Assembly: GCA_018873245.2 (NCBI GenBank)
Contig: JAEMBT020000004.1
Coordinates: 10,164,652 to 10,228,651, forward strand
From: Archegozetes longisetosus
Taxonomy: Eukaryota > Arthropoda > Arachnida > Sarcoptiformes > Trhypochthoniidae
Length of the DNA stretch: 64,000 nt
Direction of reading: 5' to 3'
This document shows, piece after piece, positions 53,001 to 63,998 of the stretch. The position numbers and the translations under genes were made by a program. The notes beneath the pieces were generated by a model, which searched no databases, was not told the DNA's origin, and saw only the letters and a program-made list of their open reading frames with translations. Every line of letters begins with the position of its first letter. Within the stretch, counting starts at the first letter, position 1.

Positions 53001-54116
53001 GTAAAAGAGAACCAAAAGTCTTCCTCAAAATATAATATATGTGTTGATAAGAGTGACTTTTAGTGATAGAGCACAATAGGATATTCTCCGTAGTGGAAGA
53101 AGTTATATCTTAAAACATTTATCAAAAAACGTATGGCTTCGTTTTGCATCGGAGGTCACAACAATTGAAGCATTACATCAAAACCATTCAAATAAGTTAT
53201 TTGTCTATCAAGAAAGTGGTATTTCAGTCAAAACTATTTTATATTTAGGATAAAAAGTACTCAAACTTGTCAAGACCTTAGAATTAAATTAAAAAAATAA
53301 TTTCAAAATTTGTATTCAGTCGAAAGAATGGTTTATCTTGAAGTATATTTATTGAAAGTTACGCGCGTTCAGTTGAAGTGTCAACCAGTCAATCATAAAG
53401 TGTGACACACGCAATCAAACGCAATATTTGATTGAACAAGTCATTCAAGTTAATTAGCAAATTGCTTTCTCGTGTCATAATGATTATAATATTTTGATTA
53501 ATATTCTAAGTATTTGGACAGACGTTATTCTAATCGTTTGACTATTTAGGAATATTTTCGTGTTTGAAAGCAAGATTGACGCTTAAGAGAAACACTGGAA
53601 ACTACATAATAAGAAGATATATTCCTAGCTTTTTGATTGTAGTGTTGACTTTTTTGGGATTCTGGATACCAACTACAGGTATGTTATCTGAAAACTAAAT
53701 TGTCTTAGTAGTATATCGTTTCTCAAATAGCATACCCGGCAAGAGTTGGACTGGCTATCACAGCATTGTTAGCATTGATCGCACAACAATCTCAAGAAGA
53801 TCTAAATGTATCCTATATTTATGCCATGAGTGTTTGGATGTTTATGTGCATTACATTCGTATTCGCCACTTTGATTGAGTTTTCAATTGCCATTAGTTTT
53901 CCTCAAAAGACAACTACAAGTTATTTAGATGAGAGCGGAGTCATTAGTAGTAACGATCAGACTCATCATAAAGCAAGTAATAGTCTGATCAAAATAATCA
54001 AGTTTGTTATGAAGCCTAATTCAAGAAATAACAGCATCGATATGTTATCCAGAATTATATTTCCCACTATGTTCCTCATTTTCATTACTATTTATGTCAT
54101 TGTTTATGTTTATTAA
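50080..54116 (+). CDS. Cys-loop ligand-gated ion channel subunit A (anion-selective type)
   Basis: Six exons: 50080-50165, 50239-50416, 51399-51711, 52283-52411, 53550-53678, 53731-54116; 406 aa. An upstream ATG at 50072 stops after two codons, so the second ATG is used. Signal peptide MRLVNSFLLLIILTPNVLA; N-terminal ligand-binding domain with VEIDVGISILSFRSIKE and VDVFFHQYWTD; Cys-loop at residues 172-186 with exactly 13 residues between cysteines; a second cysteine pair in loop C (228 and 240), as in glycine and glutamate receptors. M1 about 260-275; AYPARVGLAITALLAL leads M2, where Pro-Ala-Arg is the anion-selectivity signature; M3 follows; the M3-M4 loop is only about 45 residues; M4 ends the protein. 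It would act as a pentameric plasma-membrane chloride channel. The ligand is not predictable. PDTYFRN in loop A recalls arthropod pH-gated/orphan chloride channels. Confidence 0.92.
50664..51351. mobile_element. hAT-type MITE in intron 2 of channel gene A
   Basis: A 688-bp noncoding element. The right end, read inward on the minus strand, is TAGTGCTGAGCAGGTTTGGG; the left end is TAATGTTGAGTATAAATGAG. These are degenerate inverted termini of hAT style (TAGNG-TGAGCA). Flanking 8-mers CAAACAAG (50,656-50,663) and CAAATAAG (51,352-51,359) match at 7 of 8 positions, as expected of an 8-bp hAT target duplication. Subterminal sequence is rich in GAACC(C/T)-type hexamers in both orientations. A second copy of the left terminal sequence lies inside at about 50,859-50,908, suggesting a nested or rearranged copy. 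No transposase is encoded. Confidence 0.8.
51069..51193. repeat. Long hairpin within the MITE
   Basis: Arms of about 56 bp pair with few mismatches, starting TTTTTGAAGAAATACCTTAG on the left and ending with its complement CTAAGGTATTTCTTCAAAAA on the right, and centred on GAATTC. If transcribed with the host intron it would form a long near-perfect RNA stem. Confidence 0.9.
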
Positions 54117-56619
54117 ACTTCAAGTTTATGCGATATTTCTTATTAATAAGTTTTTAAGAAGCAATTTGTAAATTATATGCTTAGAAATAAGGGAATTTAC
54201 GCATTTTTTATATCCAAGACTTGTATGTAACTCATACAATTTATTTATTACAATCATTTATTTTTGTATCATATAACTTAAAACCAACTAAATACCAACT
54301 CGTATTTGCCAAAATTTTGTTGTTCAATAAACTATACGTCTGATAATTGTAAGAGTTTGAAGATCAAGTTTTAAGAAGCCACCAGTTTTCTCGAGCCATA
54401 CAAGTTAGAAAAGTATTTAAGAGTTGACTAACACAATTGCTCTGGCAACAGACTAAATGAAGAACTTTGATAAGTTAGTCTGCGCAATCTTTTTTTCATC
54501 AAACACGTATAACTAAAACTGAGATAATCTGATTAGTTTTGAGTTAGTGCCACATTGAAAGATCACAAAGAATAATAAAATTTAGTGAGATTCCTATATT
54601 TATTATTATAGATCTAATTTGCTAATGTCTTGAGAAAAGTCTCAATTTTATTACAACCAAAATTTGATGTCTAATGCAATGGTGCAAACAAACAAAATTA
54701 CACTTTAGTTGCTGTCCATTATTTATTTTATTCCAATTGAATGTGCGATGCAATGCAGTAGAATGACTTTCGCTGCAAATCAAAATTTGATCTAATTTAT
54801 AAATAAAACTTTCAGTATAAGTCAGTTCGAACTAGTACTTCATTTTTGAAAAGAGAGTTGGCTTTGAGTAAGAATCAAATGATGCCAACACATAAGACGT
54901 TGCCTTTCAAGCCATTATAATTTGTTTCGTAATCAATTTATTGGTCTAGACCTAAAGAATAAGAACAATAATGAAAAGGATATCGAGTAGATTCTAGGTT
55001 TTTAGGTCCGAAGCAAAAAAAAATGTTTATTCAACGATAAAATATCCTATTGTTATCTTGATCATCACTTAGAAGAGTCGGTTTTAGTTTTGTGCGTCTA
55101 ATACTGCAATAATTTGTCATATTATAAATAGATGTTTTCATGTTTACTGTTTTTTCTTTTGGTTAAACAAAAATTGTCGTGACTGAAGCTTCAGTTTAAC
55201 ACTTTAAAGCTTCTAAATTTAAAATAAGTTGGTGCGAGTCATTTTTCTTACCAACTCTACAACAATCTCATAGCAACAAATTAGCTGTTACTCTAAAGAG
55301 TCTGTTTGAAAAGAGTTGGAAAATCATTTCATAAAACTGTTCATTTCATTTGTTTATACCCTTAATGTATTACTCAATTATGTTACATTTAAGTTGATAG
55401 TTAGCTTGACATTTTCTGCTCTAATTCTAGCATTAAATAATTAAGGTTTGTTTGTCTATTCATTTAAGTTATTTCTTCAATTCTCAGAATATCAGATCAA
55501 AAAGTAAATTAGCCTTAATTTTGTTTGGATGGCATTAAATATATGAATTTTGAAAGTTTCAACCTTCCTCTAGAGAACTACTTTATTGTTTCGCTCAAAA
55601 TCAAGTGGAACATCAATCCAGTCCATTAAGAGTAGAGTATATAAAAAATCATTGAAATACTCTTTACCGAACTCTTTATTGGATAATACTTTGCAATTTT
55701 AAGTAACTCACTTGACTGTCACAACTTTAAAATAGACTTCAGTAATTCAAAGTATAAACCAATTCATTAATGAGAACTTTAAAGATTAGAGAATATAATA
55801 TAGAGAATAGTTGTATTAAAAAATATTTTTAAACTTGTAATAAAAGTTAAATTGAATGCTTGTTGTCATCTGTTGAAGGCAGCTGTGGTATAACCCGAAA
55901 AAATAAGTTAAGGCTAAATCAAAAATAAGTTTCAATAGTAATCTCTAATAACTTTTTTGGCTTTCTTTCAACTTAAAGAATGGTCTATTTAAGTATTTGA
56001 CTAAACTCTAAACTCTTAGGTTCATGATCTCATCCTAGTTATTGTTCTTAACAGCAAGTCTTTCAATGAGACAAAGTCAAACTGAAAGAGTTAAGTCTGG
56101 TTTAGTTTAGCTCAATCGTAAGTTTACACTATTTAATTGATTCATATTTAAAACATTATGATTTTTCTTTTATAAGATAACTGTTCAATTAAAGATTATG
56201 AACTTAGAATGTTGAACAATTTTTAGCAGGTAGATGCAGCGATTTGCAGCGATTGAAACAGTTTTTTGTATAATTTTTATGAGAAAAATGACTCAATATT
56301 CTGTAAATATAACTCAAACTATTCTTTTAATTGCATTTTCATAGGTTTGGAGTTGAAATTAAGCTAAAATTACTATAAAAGTTGCTTGTGAAGACTATTT
56401 TGTTTGAAATTTGCTAAAAACCACTTGAATTTTGAAAGATATTTACAAGTACTGTTACTAATTAAAAAGTAAGTTATTTTAATTAATTATTATTGCCAAA
56501 TAATGTTTTATATTAATATAACACAACATTAAGTTTTTTCATTAGTCAGATTACTGACGTGAAGTATTCAAATTTGTGATTGTCTTTTCAATATTCACAA
56601 TTTATAATTGGTCACTTAA
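54117..56619. other. Spacer between the two channel genes
   Basis: AT-rich. It includes the polyadenylation signal of gene A and presumably the promoter of gene B. I see no repeats and no coding frame longer than chance. Confidence 0.5.
54326..54331 (+). terminator. Polyadenylation signal, channel gene A
   Basis: AATAAA 210 bp after the stop codon of channel A. Confidence 0.5.
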
Positions 56620-58877
56620 ATGGCACTCAAATTTAGTATCACATCATGTTTTATACTGTTAATAGTATTTGCTATGCACGACTGCTCTGTCAAAATGTGA
56701 GTCTAAACTCTCTTAAATTTAAAGGTTTGCTCTGAATTGATTTTAATTTTAATCTGAGATTAGAAATAATAATAATGAACATTTTGACTCAATACTACCA
56801 GCAAACTATGACCCATCAATTTCACCAAAAATAAACGGTATAAATAAACAACTTTGTGATTGATATACATATTAATTATAATAACATATTTGTTTCGACT
56901 GCGGTAACAGATAGTCCTGTAAAAGTGGACGTATCTGTTTCTGTTCTCAACATCCGATCTATTAAGGAGACAGAACTGGTAAAAGGATATTAAGCTATGA
57001 ATAATTTTTTCAGTGAGATTTTATTTTGAGCAGACATATGTCGTGGATATATTTTATCATCAGTATTGGTCTGATTATAGGCTACAATCGCAAAGTTTAA
57101 ACAAATCTCAACATATAGTTTTAGACAGTAGCTGGAAGAATAAATTATGGATACCTGATTCGTATTTTAAGAATGCATTGAGTGGACACGTTCCAAATAT
57201 TATTTTCCCAACACTTTACTTTGTGATCACTAACACAACGAAAGTTTTTATGGCCTCCAGGTTTGCTAACTTTTGAATTAATCATTTTCTCTACTGTTTC
57301 AGACTATCGCACATTGCTCCTAATCAAATTTTCTATGCAATTTCTCACAAATTTTAATATTTTATTTGGCTCTGTACCATTAAAAAGAAAATATTGTTTC
57401 GTAGAATTTGCCTCCAGTTGAGCTGTGAAATGCAATTTTCAAAATTTCCTCATGACTCTCAAGAATGTTATATCGATATAATGAGTTGTGAGTATTATTA
57501 ATTTGTTTTTGTATAAATGTGACAATTTTGTGTGAAAGCACGACCCAATTGAACATAGACTAATTATTTATTTACTTCATTTTTGTTTTATTAATTAGTG
57601 TCTCATAACGCGGACTCTGTCTTACTTTTTTGGAAAGATTTCTCTCTCACTAAAAGATTGCATATGTAATTCATATATTTTTGAATAAGTATTTTTGGCT
57701 ATTCTTATACTAATCCCATCTTTTCATATTGAATCTAATTTTTCCTTATTAGGACTCAATTCTATGTGTCAGAATATTCTGCACAAATATGACCAAGTCA
57801 TATTCGATAGGTATGAATATGAAGTAAATAATTTAGTTTAAGTCAATCAGTATTGTTGACAAATCTAACAAACAATATAATGGATCATAACTTTGGTCGA
57901 ATCACATTCAAATAATGAAGATTTTAAACTTGACAACTCAGACAAATGCAAATGGTTCTTGCTTTAAAAAACTGAAGTTACGCTCTTTTATCTGCCAAAA
58001 AGCATTCTAGTGTGATTGTTCTTCTTTTTAACTGATTTCTATTAAACTAAATTATATTTTTTGATTCATTGAAAGCAATTATTCAGAAAATTTCAAATAG
58101 CTTTTTTGTCGAAATTTAGGAAAATTTTCTTGTCTCAGAGGAAGAATCAGATTAACTCGAGAACTGGGGCTATATATTATGAAGAATTATATCCCAAGTG
58201 CTTTAATAGTGATAATGTCTTTCGTAGGATTTTGGATCCCGCTCAACGCATACCCCGCACGTGTGGCACTTGTGAGATATATTTGTATTTTATCCACATT
58301 TAAGTTACATTATCTTATTATAAAAAGTATTCCTGACTTTTCCATTATTAAGCCCTTATCATGCAATAAATTATAGTCAAGAGAATAGTTGTTCACTAAT
58401 GATAATTTATCTTATAATAGGTAATAACGGCTTTGTTGGCTCTGATAACACAACAGTACCAAAGCTCTCAAGTCAATGTCTCGTACGTAATAGCTCTTAA
58501 TGTATGGATGATTGTATGCATATCTTTCGTATTTCTGGGGCTCATTGAATATGCGATCGCTATTTCTTATGACGACAACTTTCGGTCAAAGATGGATAAA
58601 AATGATAAAGAAAGATGTAGTTCGGTAAGTGATTACTAGTGCTGTTTTACGATATTTGAATGTTAGTGTTAGTTGAAATGATGGATTTTATCAATTTTAG
58701 AATATGACTCAATCTAATTCTAAAACCAAGCAAATATGGTTCAGATGTTTTGGAGCAATTGATGGATCTTTGTTTAAACCAAGCGAGAACAAAGTCGACA
58801 TAGTCTCTCGATATCTTTTTCCTTTAGGATTTTTAGTTTGTATTGCTTTCTATTTATTAATATATGTTTTCAAATGA
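56620..58877 (+). CDS. Cys-loop ligand-gated ion channel subunit B, paralogue of A
   Basis: Ten exons: 56620-56696, 56764-56837, 56911-56978, 57034-57260, 57405-57487, 57599-57665, 57773-57810, 58120-58271, 58421-58624, 58701-58877; 388 aa. Hydrophobic N-terminus (MALKFSITSCFILLIVFA); VKVDVSVSVLNIRSIKE and VDIFYHQYWSD match subunit A segment for segment. Cys-loop 156-170 with 13 residues between cysteines; loop-C cysteines 202 and 216; M1 about 233-251; AYPARVALVITALLALITQQ for M2; short M3-M4 loop; M4 with VSRYLFPLGFLVCIAFYLL; stop TGA. Exon 7 uses acceptor CAG at 57,772. The more pyrimidine-rich TTATTAG at 57,752 would shift the frame. With the chosen acceptor, the stretch before loop C is about eight residues shorter than in A. 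Likely an anion channel subunit; partner and ligand unknown. Confidence 0.87.
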
Positions 58878-58956
58878 GGAACCAACTCATTTAATCAATT
58901 CTATATATGTATTCAAAAAGTTCTCAATTTTATTATAGATTTATAGTTATGGAGTG

Positions 58957-58962
58957 AATAAA
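58957..58962 (+). terminator. Polyadenylation signal, channel gene B
   Basis: AATAAA 80 bp after the stop codon of channel B, in a T-rich context. Confidence 0.6.
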
Positions 58963-59106
58963 AAATATTAAATCAATTTACATAAACTATATTACATTGT
59001 CTTTCATCTAACAGTCATTTAAGAAGACTTTCATTTGATCGAAGACTTGACAGATTCTGAAGGTATTCTCTCGATAGAAGACTTTGGGCCTGTCAAATGC
59101 TCGATT

Positions 59107-60489
59107 CTACTGCGCTTCTGACCTGGAGTTTGAATTGCAGGCGTTCTGCCACCTCAATGTATGACTAGCATCATTGAAGGATCGAAGGTCGTTGTTTCGG
59201 ACGATCAAGTAGATCAAATAGTATAGCCACATAGACGTAGATCCGGCGATTGTTATAATCAACATGAAAAATGTGAAATGTATTTTTTAGTGTTGCGACC
59301 AATCAATCGTTTCAGAGAATTTAAGAATTATTGAAGATTCGGTAGATGTTTTTTGAGTAAATGTAGATCTCGTTTTAAACGTAATAATAGTGTTGCGACA
59401 CGAAAAACCAAATGACTGTTTCTCTTGGATATAGAAGGCTTTGATCGTCGACTACTTTTTTGTGATATCATTGAATCTATAAAGAATTTTCTTTAAAAAG
59501 TAGTCTGATTTCTTTTCTCAGAACTGATGGCAGCATCGATAGAACCGAGAATCTCTTTTCAAACCTCTGATCTCTTCGGATAACTATCTGGAACATTCTT
59601 CCATTTTATATTATATTTGCAGTACTGATCGCTTTTGAGAAATAAGTTTTGCCGTTAACGATGCCGTATTATTGCCTCATCAAAAGTGGTGACTGTTGGT
59701 ATCCCTAGAAATCCATCAGCAATTTCTTTGTTATCAGCAACTAAAGTTTTATTTTTATATTTTCAATATTTGTCTCTTTGAAAATGAATAAAATTCGATT
59801 ACTCCACAAAAGCATCGACTGATTGATCAATTGCTTCGAAATTGCAGTTTATTTTTCTAGGAAACAGTCTTCAGACCCAACTGGTCCTAATTCGTAGTAA
59901 TGCTGACCTTTGAAGACAAATCATGAGTTGTGAGACCACTCAGCGATTTTTGAATCGATGCACTCGTGAGAAACATCTGGATACCTAAATTTAATTATGA
60001 ATTGTTAGTTAAGCTTAACCAATTTATAGCTTTTGAATGAGACGAATGAGCTTCTAATGGATTTAAGCAGAAGCAATAGTTATTGAATTTGTCAACATTT
60101 GCATCATATAGTATTTGAGTGGCCATAATGTGATGGGTATCTAATTGCTTAATAGTTCTATGAATCCAGAGTTGCATCACTGTGTCATTTGAACAAAATT
60201 GAATTACTTTTTTTCATTAGGTGTGTATTCGAAACTAACACTTGAATACCTGATCAAAATGGCGTGGCATTAATGAAGACTTGAGCCAATATTTATTGTC
60301 TGCTATGCTTAAACCCATACTCGTACTAATAATTTGATCTTTATCGAGCACTTGTTCTCCTCGCAAATCAACTTTAAATTGAATTTCGACTTTAAAGTGA
60401 ACAAAACAAATGTTATGACGCGTTTTCCCTATTATGACTGCTTTGGTAGATGTGAAGCATTGGAGGACGATCTCAATTGACGATGGCAG
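59107..60489 (-). pseudogene. Broken hemopexin-repeat membrane-protein gene (MT-MMP-like C-terminal half)
   Basis: On the minus strand, hemopexin-type blades can be read in order: HECIDSKIAEW, VFKGQHYYELGP, CNFEAIDQSVDAFVE, then KYKNKTLVADNKEI and ADGFLGIP, FLKSDQYCKYN, YPKRSEV and GSIDAA. A final YPRETVIW is followed, after a frame change, by a 52-codon piece (59,107-59,265) holding a membrane span (LIITIAGSTSMWLYYLIYLI) and a short basic tail. This order recalls membrane-type matrix metalloproteinases. Several in-frame stops and at least two frame changes break it. At the 5' side an 80-codon open stretch (60,250-60,489, containing VHFKVEIQFKVDLRGEQVL) is intact; I cannot identify it, and no zinc-binding HExxH motif was found. 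A dead host paralogue is most likely. Confidence 0.7.
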
Positions 60490-62529
60490 TCATACTTTGA
60501 TCGAAATTTCCGGTTGGTTGTTCTAACATATTGTTCAAATTCAATCAATGCTTTGTTATGTATATTATCTGCGATTCCATTATAAGGATTAAATTTTAGT
60601 AAATACCCGTAACGTATGAGATAAAAGATTGTTTTAGTACTGTATTAGCTCAATCTTTTTCACTTAAACTTAATGCTTAAATAGCAGATATTGCTGCAAA
60701 AACATCATTTTTACTCAATATTCGTTACGTTAGATTAGGTTAGGTTCTCAACTAAATATCATTGATTGCTAAAACGAATCAAAAATTATATTTATCAAAC
60801 CTTGTTTTCAGTTATGAAAAGGTTAAAACTTCAACTAAACCTACGCAATTTCAGGAATATTTTCGAATTGGAGGACAAGTATTGTTGGAAATGACGCTCA
60901 AATGAAGTTGAATAGCTATCTAGTACAGTCATTTGCACAAAAATACCTTGGTTTGAGAGTGTGATTCGCAACAATAAAATGTTTCAAATTTGATGCATAA
61001 TTTCATGGACTAATGATTTTTATTCATTGAAAATACAGATTGTCCAAAACACAACTAAACTCAAATTTTGAATACAATTTTTCTTTAATATTACTCATCG
61101 ATTGGGCGCAACTTATGGATAAAGTTTGAAACAAGTAAATGAAAAGTCAACTTTTTAATCATAATGTTGAGATAAAAACAAAAGTAGTATTTAAAATAGT
61201 TTTCTCAATAAAACAAACAGTTTTAACTTATAAACCTTATTTGTTAACTAAGCCTTGTGATCGAACTAGGGAACAATTTACTGATAAATTTGGTAAAAAC
61301 AGATCAACGAATGCGACTATAATTGACATTAATAGCATTAATAAGCATATGTTGTAGAGAACGTTTCTAAACACTATTTTTATATACCACATTAGATTAA
61401 TAAAAGTTCATTTTGATAAATCAAATTTTCAGTATATGAGTAATTGATACTACTTGTGATTAAAATATCAAATTGTAAAAAGCTGCAAACTGCTTTATCT
61501 GAGTTTAGTTTTATTTTGGACAATCTGTATGCGAAATCATAGAATTGGGCTTTGAGTCCAATAAGATATATCTTATGATTCAAACGTTAAAACTTAAACA
61601 CTTTTCGTAATGTATTAATCACAACAGTTGGTGTTATATTAATGATATAGTGGCTTTAGTGGTATTAGTAGATTTATTATCAGAAATATGGCTACATCTT
61701 TGATTAAATTGAGTCCTTGCGATGACCTGCTTTTTAATACCACTTATCTGATGATTGAAAATAGTTGTACTTAATGTGATTTAAGCTGGTGCATAATAAA
61801 CCTAGTGGAACAACGCTAAAGCCATGTATTTAACATTTAAATGTTGAGATACGAGTTAGTTTAGGTTGAGCCTCTAATCGCGTTCAACTTTACTATATTC
61901 AAACCTGAGGCTTTTAGTTTCATAATGGTCATCTCGATTGTCAGTTATTATGAATAAGCTCACGCGGCAACATTTTAATAGATTTTTAGTGCTAAAATCT
62001 AAATTGTCTATATGGAAAAAGAATCTGAAACCATTTTCAGATAATTTCACAATACAATCGTCAATGTTGAATGAAGTCGTATGACAATACGACAGCATTA
62101 AATAACGATCGAATTCAATTATTCATCAAATTGCCTTTCACGCTTATTTTAGTGGTCATTAACTAAAGAGAAAACTTATTGAATTGCTTTTTAGATATTT
62201 GTCAGATTCTGTTTGATCTAAGGCGAGACATGTACAGATCTGTTTTAAAGCTCAGCAAAATGTTTCATTTAATAAATCGTTTTTTCAAATGTTTAATCGA
62301 TGATTTAGTCAATCGAGAGAAAAATGGGCGTCAAGTAGATATTCTGGTGCACTTTAAGTTATATTAATTTTGGTTAGTTTGAACAAAGTATGATTTAGAA
62401 CTTGTTTTTAATAGTTTTTACAATAATTTCTAATCCCTATGACACGCACTCTTACATAAACCGCTCTATCTTCAAACGAATAAATTTAAACATTCAATAT
62501 CGAGAACATAATTAAAAGAATAGAAAAGA
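60490..62529. other. Intergenic, no gene seen
   Basis: AT-rich. Frames at 61,139-61,357, 61,874-62,098 and 62,179-62,367 are short and match no family. Any missing N-terminal exons of the broken hemopexin gene should lie here, but none is visible. Confidence 0.45.
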
Positions 62530-63998
62530 TTAACGTTTTTTAAGTTTTGTATTTATCAATGAATTCGTTCCAGATGTCCGACTGCCTGGTTCTGGAGGTA
62601 ATGTGTAGACAACAGTTCGTGGTGCCCACGTTGTAGTGATTGAGTCGGGATCGAACGACCGATCAGCTCGTGCTCTATTCGAGACTTCGTTCTGGTCATT
62701 GAACGGTTCTTCGGTGGTAGTCGGTGTGATCGTAGATGAGACTGGGTTTGGGCAGCGATCAGTATAGCTGTATTGAAACAATTTCAAATTGTCAATTAAT
62801 TTAATAAGCACCTTTATTATCTAAGTATTTAAGCAAAATCAGAGTAAAGCTAAACCTGTTTTGATTGATATGAGCGCATCGGGATACCAGAAATCCCATC
62901 GAGTGATCCATAAGACTGCGTGCTCTTCGGCCACATTCACGTAATAGCGGATCGTTGACGCAAGTCTTAAACTGACCATAAGAACTATAAACACAAAAAG
63001 GTATTTAAAGAATGAAAAAGCATTAGTGCCTGAAATGGGCTAATCTGTTAGTATTTAGGAAGAAATGTTTATCGATCAAGACTCTTACCAACATATATGA
63101 TCGTCGTGTGCTCTAGGATTTGAAACATGCTCTATAAGTTGCTTATAGAAATCGCCGCAACTGTCAATAGATATTCTCTTGAAACAAGCCGCGTTTGATA
63201 AATACTCTATCATCAGGTAAAAGTTACAAATAATGTATCAAATAACTAACGACTTGTGCACAAATGCCTCATTTAGTTTGTTATTACCTCTTTGATACAG
63301 TTCTGAACTGCAAATTGCGTGAACCGTATCAACAGAATTCTCAACTGATTTATGAAATAAAATTTTTCTCTCTTCGCTGAAACACGAGGAAACGTATCTG
63401 CGAACACAGTCCACGAACTGACTCCACATTCTATAAGATTGACAAAATTTCTAGACTCTTATCAGAGTTTATGTATAAAATAAACTATAGTGATATTCTT
63501 TAAGAGAATATAAAAAACAATAATTAAGACCAACACATAAGATGGCATTAAAAGTTGAAACTTTTCCGAAATTAAAATTTTCATATTTAAAAATGTTAAA
63601 AATTAACAATCTCACTTGCACATTTGATCGACATCCTCAAGATTGGTTGGAAACATATATCTTAAATCGTTCAAATAAGGTCTAACCATATGAGTGCAGT
63701 TATTCAATTTTTGAGGGCAGTCAGGATCAGTTCGAGTCCACGCTATTGACACTAAATCTAAATTATTAAGACGTTTATTGTATAGAAGGCATATACTCTT
63801 AAGTAAAGATCGTGCAGAGGATTTTGTTCGGTGAAATGATTTCTTTGCTGAGTTATCTCTACCTTAATATTAAGAACCTAATGAAACGCTACATTACGTT
63901 TGCAATTACTTGCATCCTATGCACTATATTTTTGTCTACTTACATGTTAACATCAATAAAGCAATCAGATGAGCACTTGCCACATGAAAAGAGTTCAT
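62530..63998 (-). CDS. Secreted 14-cysteine protein with Thr/Pro-rich tail (arthropod secreted-protein family)
   Basis: Six exons on the minus strand: 63998-63944, 63751-63616, 63430-63288, 63206-63089, 62984-62856, 62767-62530; all phases agree, 272 aa. Exon 1 is a textbook signal peptide (MNSFHVASAHLIALLMLT) with a GTAAGT donor. The mature part has 14 cysteines in a mostly helical pattern: CPQKLNNC, DQMC, FVDC, SSC, AIC, NAAC, DSC, HICC, KTC, REC, SRC and DRC. Conserved-looking blocks include SLMDHSMGFLVSRC. I recall similar uncharacterised secreted proteins (DUF19 / 27-kDa hemolymph-glycoprotein style) in arthropods, but the exact family needs a profile search. The last 75 residues are rich in Thr, Ser and Pro (SSTITPTTTEEP), as in O-glycosylated tails, and there is no C-terminal membrane span. 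Function unknown. The start lies two bases from the window edge. Confidence 0.88.

Noticed and set aside
52850-53035. 61-codon frame within intron 4 of channel A.
   Set aside because: Basic, low-complexity sequence with no family match and no use in any phase-consistent splice model.
57034-57276. Reading channel B exon 4 from ATG at 57,013 as a separate 87-aa protein.
   Set aside because: It is an internal exon. The ATG lies in the intron, and the acceptor at 57,033 continues the frame of the upstream exon.
58106-58303. 65-codon frame beginning MSKFRKIFLSQ over channel B exon 8.
   Set aside because: Wrong-frame shadow of the M1 exon; the correct frame gives KFSCLRGR and the M1 helix.
60720-60750. 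TTAGG-like units (GATTAGGTTAGGTTC) reminiscent of the arthropod telomere repeat.
   Set aside because: Only two units, interstitial and not in an array.
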